64,000 bases of DNA, taken from positions 54,965 to 118,964 of the forward strand of contig NZ_BJMM01000016.1 of NCBI RefSeq assembly GCF_006539165.1. Reading direction: 5' to 3'. The notes under the pieces were generated by a model. The model saw nothing but the letters and a program-made list of their open reading frames with translations, made no database searches and was not told the DNA's origin. This DNA is from Streptomyces cacaoi (lineage in GTDB: Bacteria > Actinomycetota > Actinomycetes > Streptomycetales > Streptomycetaceae). The position numbers were made by a program, and so were the translations under genes. Below, piece by piece: positions 41,564 through 50,900 of the stretch (position 1 is the stretch's first letter; each line of letters opens with the position of its first letter).

Positions 41564-42805
41564 TTACCCCCGCGTACCCCCGGTGCCGACGCCCACCACG
41601 TCGCCGATGACGACGACGGCGGGCGGCCGGACGCCCTCGGCCGCCGCGCGGGCGCGGACGGTGCCGAGGGTGGCGTCCACCCGGCGCTCGGTGGCCATGG
41701 TGCCCTCCTGGACGACGGCGACCGGGGTCTCCTCCGAACGGCCGTGCGCCATCAGCGCGTCGGCGATCGCACCGAGGTTCTCCACGGCCATCAGCAGCAC
41801 GAGGGTGCCGCGCAGCCGTGCCAGCGCCGGCCAGTCCACCAGGGAGCGCGGATCGTCCGGTGCGACATGGCCGCTGACGACGGTGAACTCGTGGGCCACG
41901 CCCCGGTGGGTGACGGGCACACCGACCGCGCCCGGCACGCTGATCGCGCTGGAGATGCCCGGGACGACCGTCACCTCCACGCCCTCGGCGGCGAGTTGCT
42001 CCGCCTCCTCCATGCCGCGGCCGAAGACGAACGGGTCGCCGCCCTTGAGCCGGACGACGAAGCGGCCGGCCTTCGCGTGCTCGATCAGGGCCGCGTTGAT
42101 GTGCTCCTGCGCCATGGCCCGGCCGTAGGGGATCTTGGCCGCGTCGATCACCTCGACGTGCGGCGGGAGTTCGTCCAGCAGGTCGCGCGGGCCGAGCCGG
42201 TCGGCGACGACCACATCGGCCCCGGCCAGCAGCCGGCGGCCGCGCACCGTGATCAGGTCCGGGTCGCCGGGCCCGCCGCCGACCAGCGCCACTCCCCCGG
42301 TACGCGGCCGGTGCTGCGGCGGTACGAGGCTGCCGTCACCGAGGCCGGCGACGACGGCGTCCCGCACGGCGGCCGAACGGCGCGGGTCGCGGCCGGTGTC
42401 CGGGGCGCCGCTGGTGAGGACGGCGACGGTGACGCCGCCGCTGCGGCCGGTCGCCGGGGTCCAGGCCGTCCCCGCGTCGGCGTCGTCGCTGCGGACGCAC
42501 CACACGCGGCGGGACTCCGCCTCGGCGACGACGGCCGCGTTGACCTCGGCGTCGTCGGTGGCGGCCAGCGCGTACCAGGCGTCGGCGAGATCGCCCTCGG
42601 CGTAACGGCGGCGCTCCCAGGTGATCTCGCCTGCGGTGGCCATCGCCTCCACGGAGGGTGTGGCGCCCGGCGAGACGAGCGTGACGTCCGCCCCGGCCGC
42701 CAGCAGCGCCGGCAGCCGCCGCTGTGCGACGGTGCCGCCACCGACCAGGACGACGCGGCGTCCGGCGAGGCGGAGTCCTACGGGATAGGCCGGGGTTTCG
42801 GGCAT
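41564..42805 (-). CDS. cobA: Uroporphyrinogen-III C-methyltransferase with precorrin-2 dehydrogenase domain (CysG-like)
   Basis: A 413-residue two-domain enzyme. Residues 1-150 are a SirC/CysG N-terminal NAD-binding domain (VVLVGGGTVAQRRLPALLAAGADVTLVSP); residues 165-410 are a SUMT methylase with VGGGPGDPDLITVRGRRLL, IPYGRAMAQEHIN and RLKGGDPFVFGRGMEEAE. It makes precorrin-2 and can oxidise it to sirohydrochlorin, feeding cobalamin or siroheme. It is slightly shorter than E. coli CysG. It stands with cobT and cobL on the same strand. Confidence 0.93.
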   Translation of the reverse strand: MPETPAYPVGLRLAGRRVVLVGGGTVAQRRLPALLAAGADVTLVSPGATPSVEAMATAGEITWERRRYAEGDLADAWYALAATDDAEVNAAVVAEAESRRVWCVRSDDADAGTAWTPATGRSGGVTVAVLTSGAPDTGRDPRRSAAVRDAVVAGLGDGSLVPPQHRPRTGGVALVGGGPGDPDLITVRGRRLLAGADVVVADRLGPRDLLDELPPHVEVIDAAKIPYGRAMAQEHINAALIEHAKAGRFVVRLKGGDPFVFGRGMEEAEQLAAEGVEVTVVPGISSAISVPGAVGVPVTHRGVAHEFTVVSGHVAPDDPRSLVDWPALARLRGTLVLLMAVENLGAIADALMAHGRSEETPVAVVQEGTMATERRVDATLGTVRARAAAEGVRPPAVVVIGDVVGVGTGGTRG

Positions 42806-43244
42806 CTGGGGCGCATCCTTGTCGCGCGGGGGCGCCGCTGCGGCGGCACCGTCGAGAAGGTCACTCCCGTCTCACCGTCGAGAGGGATTCAGCACACCAT
42901 AGAACCTGCGTGCGGACGGCGGGGGACCGGGTGGCTCGCTGACCGGCGACGATGGGGCCGCGCGGCGGCTGTCGTCGAGGTTCTTCCCTTCGCCGCTCCG
43001 CGGCGCGGCAGCCCGGGGGCCGGGGAGCCGGGGAGCCACGTCAACGGGGCGGGCGCCGCACGGTGTGCGATGCCCGCCCCGCCGCCACCGTCGGGTGCGC
43101 TCCCGTCGAGCGCCGGTCCCGCGCGGTGTCGCTCCTGTCCGGAGGCGGTACCGGCCGAAGCCCGTTTCGTCCGGAGCCGGTGCCGTCCGGAGCCGGTGCT
43201 GTCCGAAACCGGTGCCGTCCGAAACCGGTGCCGGTCCCGTCCGG
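42806..43244. other. Intergenic region between cobT and cobA with tandem repeats
   Basis: Four hundred and forty bases without a supported gene. It holds a 16-bp tandem array at 43169-43233 directly after the cobT stop and probably the cobA promoter. I saw no B12-box or other cobalamin riboswitch signature. Confidence 0.6.
43169..43233. repeat. 16-bp tandem repeat, four to five units
   Basis: Units TCCGGAGCCGGTGCCG, then TCCGGAGCCGGTGCTG and two TCCGAAACCGGTGCCG, just downstream of cobT. Each contains a partial CCGG palindrome. Confidence 0.8.
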
Positions 43245-46200
43245 TCAGCCCTTCTCGGTGACGCCCGCCGAGTCGAAGGTCGCGACGTCGTGCATGGCGC
43301 GGGCCGCGCTCTGCACCATCGGCAGCGCCAGCAGCGCGCCGGTGCCCTCGCCGAGCCGCAGATCGAGATCGACCAGCGGGCGCAGCCCCAGCTTGGTCAG
43401 CGCCGCGACGTGCCCCGGCTCGGCGCTGCGGTGCCCGGCGATACAGGCGGCCAGCGACTCCGGCGCGAGCGCCCGGGCCACGAGCGCCGCCGCCCCCGCG
43501 CTGACCCCGTCCAGGATCACCGGCGTCCGCAGCGAGGCGCCACCGAGGATCAGCCCGACCATGGCGGCGTGCTCCAGGCCGCCGAACGCGGACAGCAGCC
43601 CGATCGCGTCCGCCGGGTCCGGGCGGTGCAGCTCCAGCGCCCGCCGGACGACATCGACCTTGCGTGCGTGCGTCTCGTCGTTGATGCCGGTGCCCCGGCC
43701 GGTGACCTCGGCGGGATCGACACCCGTGCAGGCGGCGACGAGCGCGGCGGAGGCGGTGGTGTTGGCGATGCCCATCTCGCCCGTCAGCAGCGCCTTGTTG
43801 CCCGCCGCGACCAGATCGCGGGCGGTCTCGATGCCGACCTCGATCGCGCGGACGGCGTCCTCCCTGCTGAGCGCCGGACCGGCCGTCATGTCGTCGGTGC
43901 CGGGCCGCACCTTGCGGGGCAACAGGCCCGGCGAGGACGGCAGTTCGCCCGCCACCCCGACGTCCACGACGCAGACCTCGGCGCCGACCTGGGTGGCGAA
44001 CGCGTTGCACACGGCCCCGCCGCCCAGGAAGTTGGCGACCATCTGCGCCGTGACCTCCTGCGCCCAGGGCGTGACGCCCTGCGCGTGCACCCCGTGGTCA
44101 CCCGCGAAGACGGCGACCGCCGCGGGCTCCGGCACCGGGGGCGGGCACTTGCGGGACAGCCCGCACAGCTGGGCGGAGATGATCTCCAGACAGCCCAGCG
44201 CGCCCGACGGCTTCGTCATCCGCTTCTGCCGCTCCCACGCCTCGCCGAGCGCCTTGGCGTCCAGCGGCCGGATCGCGGAAAGCGTCTCGCCCAGCAGATC
44301 GTGCGGCTCGGCCCCGGGCAGCGCACGCCGCCCGTAGGACTCCTCGTGCACGACCCAGGACAGCGGGCGCCGCTTCGACCACCCGGCCTGCATCAGCTCC
44401 GGCTCCTTCGGGAATTCGTCGACGTAGCCGACGCACAGATAGGCGACGATCTCCAGATGCTCGGGCAGCCCCAGCGCGCGCACCATCTCACGCTCGTCGA
44501 AGAAGCTGACCCAGCCGACGCCGAGCCCCTCGGCCCGCGCCGCCAGCCACAGGTTCTCCACCGCCAGCGCCGAGGAGTACGGCGCCATCTGCGGCTGCGT
44601 CTGCCGGCCCAGCGTGTGCCGGCCGCCGCGCGTCGGATCGGCCGTGACGACGATGTTGACCGGGGTGTCGAGGATCGCCTCGATCTTCATTTCCTTGAAC
44701 TGCTTGGCGCGGCCCTTCGGCAGCGACTTGGCGTACGCCTCGCGCTGGCGCTGCGCCATCTCGTGCATCGTGCGCCGCGTCTCCGCCGAGCGGATGACCA
44801 CGAAGTCCCAGGGCTGCGAGTGCCCGACGCTCGGTGCCGTGTGCGCCGCCTCCAGCACGCGCAGCAGCACCTCGTGCGGAACCGGGTCCGGGCGGAAGCC
44901 GTTGCGGATGTCCCGGCGCTCCCGCATCAGCCGGTGCACCGCCTCCCGCTCGGCCTCCGCGAAGCCGGGCGCCGGCTCCCCGACGGGCCCGGCCGCCGTC
45001 TCACCATCGGCCGACTCGCCCTCGGCGGGGTCGGTTCCGGCCTCCGCTGACCGGGTTTCGGCCCCGGCGGGCCCGCCTTCCGTGGTTCCGGCCTCGGTTG
45101 CTCCGGCTTCGGTTGCTCCGGACTCCGGGGTTCCGGCTTCGGTTGCTCCGGATTCGGTTGCTCCGGACCCTGCGGTCTCGGCTTCGGTGGCTGCCGTAAC
45201 GGCCTTCTCCGTTTCGGTGGTTGCCGTCTCGGTCGCCTCCGTCTCGGCGGCTGCCGTTGCGGCGGTTGCGGCTGCCGTGCCGCTCGCGTCCGTCTCGGTG
45301 GCGTCCGTGCCGGTGGTGCCCGCTTCGGCGGTGGTGGGCTTGCCGTCGACGGTCGGCTCCGGGGTCGCGGTGGCCTCGGCGGTTCCGGCCTGCGCCGGGG
45401 CGTCGGTGACCCCGTGATCCTCGGAAGCCTCGGCGTCCTCGGCAGCCCCGGCGGCCGACTCGGCTTCTGCCGTGGCCTGTTGCGCGGCCTCGGGGGCCTG
45501 TGCGGCTTCGCCCTTGCCGGGCTCGGCGGCACCGTCGGTGGGCGCCTCCGCGGGTTCGGCGGCGGGCGCGTCCCCGGTACCGCTCGTCGGCTCGGTTCCG
45601 GTGGACGACGCCTCGTCGGCGGCGGGCTCGGCGGACCGGGGGGTTCCGGCCGGTTCGGCGGTGGACCCGGTGGACCCGGCGGGCTCGGCGTGCTCCGGCG
45701 CTGCGCCGGGTGCCGCCTCCTGGTGCGGCGCGGCGGATTCGCCGGTCACGTCGAGCGGAGCCGCGACCGTGTCGACCGCGGTGCCGTGCGCGGGAGTCGG
45801 CTCGCCCGACTCCGTCGCCGGGGCGTCCGCGGCGACGCCGTCGGGCTGCTGCGTGGCGTCCTCCGCCCGTCCGTCCGCGTCCTGCTGCGGGCCGGTGCCG
45901 GGCCCGGTGGGCTGCGGGGAGTGCGCGGCCCGGTTCGAGGCGCCCGCCTCCCCCTCGCTGGTGGGGGCGGGCGCCTCGTGAGCACCCTGGTTTATCGGAG
46001 GGGCCGACGGGGCGGGAATGGACGGCGCCGTCGGCGGCTGCGGCTCACCGGCCTGCGGGGGCACGGTGGGCAGCGTCTCGGACTGCGGCCCCGGCACCGT
46101 CTCCTGGCGGGGCGCCGGGACGGTGTCGCCGCCGGGCCCCGGGGGGTTCCCGGCCGGAGCGGCCGTCTCCTGCTGCTCGTCGGCCCCGGACTGCGCGGCG

Positions 46201-48473
46201 GGGCCGGGCTGTTCGGCGTTCTGCTCGGGAGTGACCGTTTCCGCTGTCCCCGACCCGCCGTCGGACGCGTCCGTACCGGCGTCACGCTGCGGCGGGAGTT
46301 CGGCGAGCTGCGGCCCGGGCAGCGAGGTCTCCTCGGCCGGGGGGACCGCCGGGGGGACGGCTGCCTCCGCGGCGGTCGGGTCCACCGTCGTGTCGGCGGC
46401 GTCGGCGGGGGTCGGGCCCTCGGACGCGGCCGGCTGCGCCGTCGCCCCGGAGGCGGGCCCGCCCTGCTCGGATGCGCTCTCCGACCCCGCCTGCTGCGCC
46501 TCCTGCGGCTGCCCGACCGACTGCTCGCCCGGCTGCGGGGACGGCTGTCCACCCGACGGCGTGGGCGACTGCCCGTCCTGCTGTGCCGGAACCTGCCCAG
46601 GAACCTGTCCGTCCTGCTGCACAGGAAGCTGTCCCTCCTGCTGCCCGGTCGCGGACTGCTGCTCGGCCACCGGCTGCTGCTCGGGCGTGGGCTGCTGCCC
46701 GGCCTCCGGCTGCTGCTCGGTGGCGCCCGACTGCCCGGCCTCCGGCTGCTGTTCGGCCACGGCCGCCTCCTCGCCCTGCGCACCGGCGGCCGGGGCCTCG
46801 GCGGCCTGCTTGCCGCCTTCCGGCTGCGAGGGCTGCCCGGCCGGCTCGGCCGCCGGCTGCTGGGCGCCGGGGGCGGAGGGCTGTCCGTCGGCACCGTCAT
46901 CGACGGGCGTCACCGGCTCGGCGCCGGAGGCGGATCCGGACACGGCGCCGGGCTCGGCCGTCTGCTGCTGCGGGGACTGCGCCGGGCCCTCAGCGGTGGA
47001 CGACCCGGGCTGCTCCGGAACGGACGGCTCCGGCGAGGGCTCGGCCGTCACGGCCTCCTGCGTCGCCGATGCGGCGTCCCGCGCGGGCGCCGGTGCGTCC
47101 TGCGCACTCGGGGCGGGCTCCTCAACCGCCTGCGGCTCCGGTGTGGTTGCCTGCGTCGTCTGGGAAGCCGTCCGCCCCTCCTGGGCTGTCGCCTGCGACT
47201 CCCCTGCCGTGGCCTGCTGTGCCTGCTGCGGCTGCTGCGCCTTCGACCGCTGCGGCTCCTGGACGGGGCCTCCGGGCCGGGACGAGGTGACGGGGATGCC
47301 GCCGGTGCGGGACGCCTCCTCGGCCGTCGCGGCGTCACCCTGCGCCGCGGGGCGGGCCGCCTCGGCGGGCGGCGGCGCCTGCTGGGCCTGGGCGTTGCCG
47401 CCCGGGACGACGGGGCCGCGGTCGGAGAGCGGGCGGACGGCGCCGGACTGCTCGGGCACGGGCGGGCCGAGGTGCAGGGGACGGCGGGAGCCGCCCTGGG
47501 TGTGCCCCTGCTGCGGGGCGGCCTGCGCTGCCGCCGGTACGGCGCCGTGGTCGTGCGGCCCGGCGCCGGCGGGGGCGTCCGCCTCGGCTCCGGTCACCGG
47601 CTCCTGCGGCGACTGCGTACGGTGGCCGGCGTCGGGCAGACCAGTGCCGGGCTGCGCCTCCTGGCCGGGCACCGGCTCCTGGCCGTGGCCGAGGTCCTGG
47701 GCGTGGTGGCCGGGCACGGCCTCCTGCGCGTACTGCGGCTCGTGGGGCGGCTGCGGCAACGGGCCCTGGCCGCCGGGGTGTTGCTGCTGGGCCGCCTGCG
47801 CGCCGGTGAACTCCTGCGCGGGGCCGGGCGGTACGGCACCGGGCGCCATCTCCGGGCCGGGCTGCGCCCCGGGGTGGCCGGACTGCTGGTGGGGCGCGGC
47901 CTGTTGCACCGCGTCTTCGGAGGTCCCGGCAATCCCGGCACCCCCGACGGTTCCGGTGTTCCCGGCGTACTCGGCATGCGGGGCACGCCCGGCGTACTCG
48001 GCGCCACCGGCGTACCCGGCCTGCTGCTGGGCGTACTCGACCTGCTGTGCGTATTCGACCTGCGGGCCGTGCTGGGCGTACTCGGCCTGCTGTGCGTGCG
48101 GGGAGTGCTGTGCGTGCGGGAACTGCTGGGCGTGGTCGGCCTGCTGGGCGTACTCGGGGTTTCCGGTGTACGGGGCGTACTGCACGGCCGGGTGCCCGGC
48201 CTCGTGCTGCGGCAGGGGCTGTGCCGCGGGTGTGTGCTGCTGCTGTTCGGTCCAGGCGCCCTGCGTTCCGGGCATCAGGAGGTCTTCCTCCTCGGCCGCT
48301 TCGGGCACACCGTGCGGGCCGACGACGGAGCCGTCCGGGGCGGGAGCACCGATACCGCCGGCCGCGTCCGCGAAGGTGTAGCCGCCGTCGGCCGGCGTGC
48401 CGTGGTACCCCTCCTGCTGACCGCCCGCGTTCTCCGGCAGCCCCTCTCCCGGGACCTGACCGGTGTCAGTCAT
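43245..48473 (-). CDS. cobT: Giant BluB-CobT fusion with a very long disordered N-terminal region
   Basis: A 1742-residue protein. Residues from about 1390 are CobT, nicotinate-nucleotide:dimethylbenzimidazole phosphoribosyltransferase (FAGDHGVHAQGVTPWAQEVT, TGEMGIANTTASAAL, catalytic Glu region SAFGGLEHAAMVGL). Residues about 1172-1385 are a BluB-type flavin destructase (RRDIRNGFRPDPVPHEVLLRVLEAAHTAPSVGHSQPWDF, LGVGWVSFFDE), which makes the 5,6-dimethylbenzimidazole that CobT uses. The first 1170 residues are Gln/Ala/Glu/Pro/Gly-rich and disordered, with repeats such as EYAQQ, QQPEAGQQP and TEAGATEAG. The ATG at 48473 follows GAGGGGAACG and no stop interrupts the frame. Confidence 0.92.
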   Translation of the reverse strand: MTDTGQVPGEGLPENAGGQQEGYHGTPADGGYTFADAAGGIGAPAPDGSVVGPHGVPEAAEEEDLLMPGTQGAWTEQQQHTPAAQPLPQHEAGHPAVQYAPYTGNPEYAQQADHAQQFPHAQHSPHAQQAEYAQHGPQVEYAQQVEYAQQQAGYAGGAEYAGRAPHAEYAGNTGTVGGAGIAGTSEDAVQQAAPHQQSGHPGAQPGPEMAPGAVPPGPAQEFTGAQAAQQQHPGGQGPLPQPPHEPQYAQEAVPGHHAQDLGHGQEPVPGQEAQPGTGLPDAGHRTQSPQEPVTGAEADAPAGAGPHDHGAVPAAAQAAPQQGHTQGGSRRPLHLGPPVPEQSGAVRPLSDRGPVVPGGNAQAQQAPPPAEAARPAAQGDAATAEEASRTGGIPVTSSRPGGPVQEPQRSKAQQPQQAQQATAGESQATAQEGRTASQTTQATTPEPQAVEEPAPSAQDAPAPARDAASATQEAVTAEPSPEPSVPEQPGSSTAEGPAQSPQQQTAEPGAVSGSASGAEPVTPVDDGADGQPSAPGAQQPAAEPAGQPSQPEGGKQAAEAPAAGAQGEEAAVAEQQPEAGQSGATEQQPEAGQQPTPEQQPVAEQQSATGQQEGQLPVQQDGQVPGQVPAQQDGQSPTPSGGQPSPQPGEQSVGQPQEAQQAGSESASEQGGPASGATAQPAASEGPTPADAADTTVDPTAAEAAVPPAVPPAEETSLPGPQLAELPPQRDAGTDASDGGSGTAETVTPEQNAEQPGPAAQSGADEQQETAAPAGNPPGPGGDTVPAPRQETVPGPQSETLPTVPPQAGEPQPPTAPSIPAPSAPPINQGAHEAPAPTSEGEAGASNRAAHSPQPTGPGTGPQQDADGRAEDATQQPDGVAADAPATESGEPTPAHGTAVDTVAAPLDVTGESAAPHQEAAPGAAPEHAEPAGSTGSTAEPAGTPRSAEPAADEASSTGTEPTSGTGDAPAAEPAEAPTDGAAEPGKGEAAQAPEAAQQATAEAESAAGAAEDAEASEDHGVTDAPAQAGTAEATATPEPTVDGKPTTAEAGTTGTDATETDASGTAAATAATAAAETEATETATTETEKAVTAATEAETAGSGATESGATEAGTPESGATEAGATEAGTTEGGPAGAETRSAEAGTDPAEGESADGETAAGPVGEPAPGFAEAEREAVHRLMRERRDIRNGFRPDPVPHEVLLRVLEAAHTAPSVGHSQPWDFVVIRSAETRRTMHEMAQRQREAYAKSLPKGRAKQFKEMKIEAILDTPVNIVVTADPTRGGRHTLGRQTQPQMAPYSSALAVENLWLAARAEGLGVGWVSFFDEREMVRALGLPEHLEIVAYLCVGYVDEFPKEPELMQAGWSKRRPLSWVVHEESYGRRALPGAEPHDLLGETLSAIRPLDAKALGEAWERQKRMTKPSGALGCLEIISAQLCGLSRKCPPPVPEPAAVAVFAGDHGVHAQGVTPWAQEVTAQMVANFLGGGAVCNAFATQVGAEVCVVDVGVAGELPSSPGLLPRKVRPGTDDMTAGPALSREDAVRAIEVGIETARDLVAAGNKALLTGEMGIANTTASAALVAACTGVDPAEVTGRGTGINDETHARKVDVVRRALELHRPDPADAIGLLSAFGGLEHAAMVGLILGGASLRTPVILDGVSAGAAALVARALAPESLAACIAGHRSAEPGHVAALTKLGLRPLVDLDLRLGEGTGALLALPMVQSAARAMHDVATFDSAGVTEKG
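45050..45330. repeat. Imperfect repeats encoding Thr/Glu/Ala/Gly tracts in cobT
   Basis: Units such as GCTTCGGTTGCTCCG and GTCTCGGTGGCTGCCG recur and encode TEAGATEAG-type and ETEATETAT-type peptides in the linker before the BluB domain. Confidence 0.7.
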
Positions 48474-48728
48474 GCGTTCCCCTCGCCCATCGCTAGTGCT
48501 CCTTCCAACCCGGCGGACGACCGCCTCACCCCGTAGATGAAGAACGAGCACGCACACGGTGCGGCACGTACCTCCGCCTACACCATTCGGACAATGACGG
48601 ACGAAGCACCAAGCCCGAACAGTGGCACAACAGTCCATCAGCCTACCCGGCACGGCGTGCACCTCCGGCCATGGGTAGGAGACATAGCGCACTTCGTCAG
48701 GGTTCGTCGCGACGCGTGTCACAACGGT

Positions 48729-49946
48729 TCAGGAACGGACCCCCGACAGCAGGAAGACGACCGCGCGTTCGGTCTCCGACCAGGTGCCGCTGTCCAGCTC
48801 GACCGACTGGAGGAGCGCGCACTCGACGGCGTATCCGCCCTCGGCGAGCACCCGCCCGACGGCCTCCGCCTCGTCCCGTGTGGTCGCGTGGGTGACGACG
48901 CGGGACGGCCGGCGGTCGACGACGGCGGCGACCGTCTCCGCTCCCCCGCCGCCGATCCGGACCACGTCCGGCTCGGGCAGATCCTCCAGGACGTGCGGGG
49001 CCACGCCGTGCATCGTCTGGAGCTGCACACCGAACCGGCGGGCCGCGGCGTGGATCCGGGCGCAGGTGTCCGCGTCGCTGTCGACGGCGATGACCGCGGC
49101 GCCGAACCCGGCCGCCTCGACGGCCAGCGCGCCGGAGCCCGCGCCGATGTCCCACACGAGATCGCCGACGCGCGGCCCGAGCCGGGCGAGTTGGGCGGCG
49201 CGCAGCTGGACGGAGTCGCCCGCGCCGGCGGGGAAGCCCTCGCCCGCGTACGCGGTGGCGGGCAGCGCCCAGCCGCGCGCCTCGGACGGATGGCCGATGT
49301 CCTGACCGGCGAGCCAGCCGCTGCCCTGCGGGGTGCCGTGGTCGGCGCCGCCGATGACGATGACGACGTTGGGGTCGCGCCAGGCGCGGTCGACGACCTT
49401 GTCGGAGGTCAGCACGGAGACCTCCTCGCGGCCGGTGCCGAGCCCCTCGCAGATGACGAAGGTGCGGTGGACTCCGCTGAGCAGCAGGGCGAGTTCGGAG
49501 GGTCCGGCGCCCGGCGCGGTGAGCACGGCGACCTTCTTGTGGGCGCGGCAGACGTTGACGACGCGGCGCAGCGTACGGGAGTGCGCGACGACGATCCGGG
49601 CGTCGTCCCAGGGCATCCCGGCCCGCGCGAACGCGGCGGCGACGGACGAGACGGCGGGGACGACCTCGACCTCCAGGCCGTGTTCGGGGGCGCGCAGGGT
49701 GCGCACGACACCGAAGAAGCCGGGGTCGCCGTCGGCGAGGACGACGGCGGTGCCGCGGTGCCGGGCGATGCGGCGGGCGGCGAGCGTGGCGCTGCCGAGC
49801 CGGATGCGTTCGGCGTGCGCGGGCACCTCGGGGAGCGCCAGATGGTGTGCGGCTCCGGCGACGAGGGTGGCCGCCGAAAGAGCCGAGCGGGCCGCGTCGG
49901 TCAGCGGCGAACCGTCCCAACCGATCACGGTGACGCGGTCGGCCAT
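48729..49946 (-). CDS. cobL: Precorrin-6Y C5,15-methyltransferase (CobL, CbiE+CbiT)
   Basis: A 405-residue two-domain corrin enzyme. The N-terminal CbiE methylase (residues 1-210) has LADGDPGFFGVVRTL and VVPAVSSVAAAFARAGMPWDDA; the C-terminal CbiT domain (about 225-400) has GDLVWDIGAGSGALAVEAA and PDVVRIGGGGA. It methylates C5 and C15 and decarboxylates during corrin assembly. It lies upstream of cobT, with 255 bases between, on the same strand. Confidence 0.94.
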   Translation of the reverse strand: MADRVTVIGWDGSPLTDAARSALSAATLVAGAAHHLALPEVPAHAERIRLGSATLAARRIARHRGTAVVLADGDPGFFGVVRTLRAPEHGLEVEVVPAVSSVAAAFARAGMPWDDARIVVAHSRTLRRVVNVCRAHKKVAVLTAPGAGPSELALLLSGVHRTFVICEGLGTGREEVSVLTSDKVVDRAWRDPNVVIVIGGADHGTPQGSGWLAGQDIGHPSEARGWALPATAYAGEGFPAGAGDSVQLRAAQLARLGPRVGDLVWDIGAGSGALAVEAAGFGAAVIAVDSDADTCARIHAAARRFGVQLQTMHGVAPHVLEDLPEPDVVRIGGGGAETVAAVVDRRPSRVVTHATTRDEAEAVGRVLAEGGYAVECALLQSVELDSGTWSETERAVVFLLSGVRS

Positions 49947-50082
49947 GGGCGTGTGTCTCCTGGCTGGTGTGGGCTCATCGCAGGTCGGGCCAACCGAGAC
50001 TACCCCCGCGCGGCGCCGTCGACGCAGCCGCGGTCGGCTTCGGTGGCCGGACCGCGCCGGTGCGGCCGGGCCGGTGTCGCGG

Positions 50083-50730
50083 TCAGTGGGCTCCGTGCCA
50101 GTCCGGGTAGGGGGCGTATCCGCCGGCCTCGGCCATCTGCTCGAAGGCGCCGTCGAGATCCTCGGGGAGCAGGCTCCACACGATGAGGTCGGTGCGGATC
50201 TCCGCCCAGCCTCCGTCCTCGGTGCGGGTGCGGGCTATCCACGCGTTGCGCAGGACGCCTTCGCTGATGCACCCGAGCTTCTGCGCAACCTGCTGGCCTG
50301 CGGTGTTGTCGGCGGCGGTGCGCAGCTCCAGACGCTCGAACTTCTGGTCGTGGAAGAGCCATTGGGCCACCGCCAGCAGGGACTCGGAGGCGTAGCCCTC
50401 GCCGCGCGCCCAGGAGGCGGTGGCGTAGCGGGCCTCGGCCGAGAGCACACGCCAGTCGGTGCTGCCCAGTTCGACGGTGCCGACGAGGCGCTGGGTGAGG
50501 AACTCGGTGACGGCGAAGACGATGCCGTCCCCGCTGGTGCGGGCCACCGGGGCGCGGCGGGTGACGTGGTCGCGGGCCTCGTCCCGGGTGTAGGGCACGG
50601 GCTGGGTCGTCCAGGCGGCGATCTGGTCGTCCGCCATCATCTCGGTGAGTGCCGGCACGTCCGCTTCCTCGAACGGGCGCAGCACGAGGCGGTCCGTGCT
50701 GATCGAAATGTCCGGGAAGGTCGAGGTCAT
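50083..50730 (-). CDS. GNAT-family acetyltransferase (RimJ/RimL-like)
   Basis: A 215-residue protein of the RimJ/RimL type: TDRLVLRPFEEADVPALTEMM at the N terminus, SWARGEGYASESLLAVAQWLF as acetyl-CoA loop and ERLELRTAADNTAGQQVAQKLGCISEGVLRNAWI. It may acetylate a protein N terminus or small amine. The ATG at 50730 follows GGAGCGG. Confidence 0.88.
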   Translation of the reverse strand: MTSTFPDISISTDRLVLRPFEEADVPALTEMMADDQIAAWTTQPVPYTRDEARDHVTRRAPVARTSGDGIVFAVTEFLTQRLVGTVELGSTDWRVLSAEARYATASWARGEGYASESLLAVAQWLFHDQKFERLELRTAADNTAGQQVAQKLGCISEGVLRNAWIARTRTEDGGWAEIRTDLIVWSLLPEDLDGAFEQMAEAGGYAPYPDWHGAH

Positions 50731-50800
50731 GCGCCGCTCCATACACACGTCATTCACCTGGCGGGGTCTGCACAGCATGCAGCATCCGCCCGGGTATGTG

Positions 50801-50838
50801 CAGCGCCGGGCCCCCTCGGCGGACGGGACCCGGCGCTG
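50801..50838 (-). terminator. Terminator of the methionine-uptake operon
   Basis: A 10-bp stem (CAGCGCCGGG and complement) with an 18-base loop, 63 bases after the stop of the fused permease gene. Confidence 0.6.
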
Positions 50839-50900
50839 ATAAGAGATTTGTCGATACGAAGACGCACGGCCTCCGTGCTCTCAGGGCCTCACGATGTGCC

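Noticed and set aside
42806..43244. Cobalamin riboswitch near cobA or cobT
   Set aside because: No B12 box or recognisable conserved core in this gap or in 48474-48728.
45414..48536. Plus-strand open frame of about 1040 codons opposite cobT
   Set aside because: Leu/Arg/Gly-rich antisense of the low-complexity cobT N terminus; no ribosome-binding site or domain.
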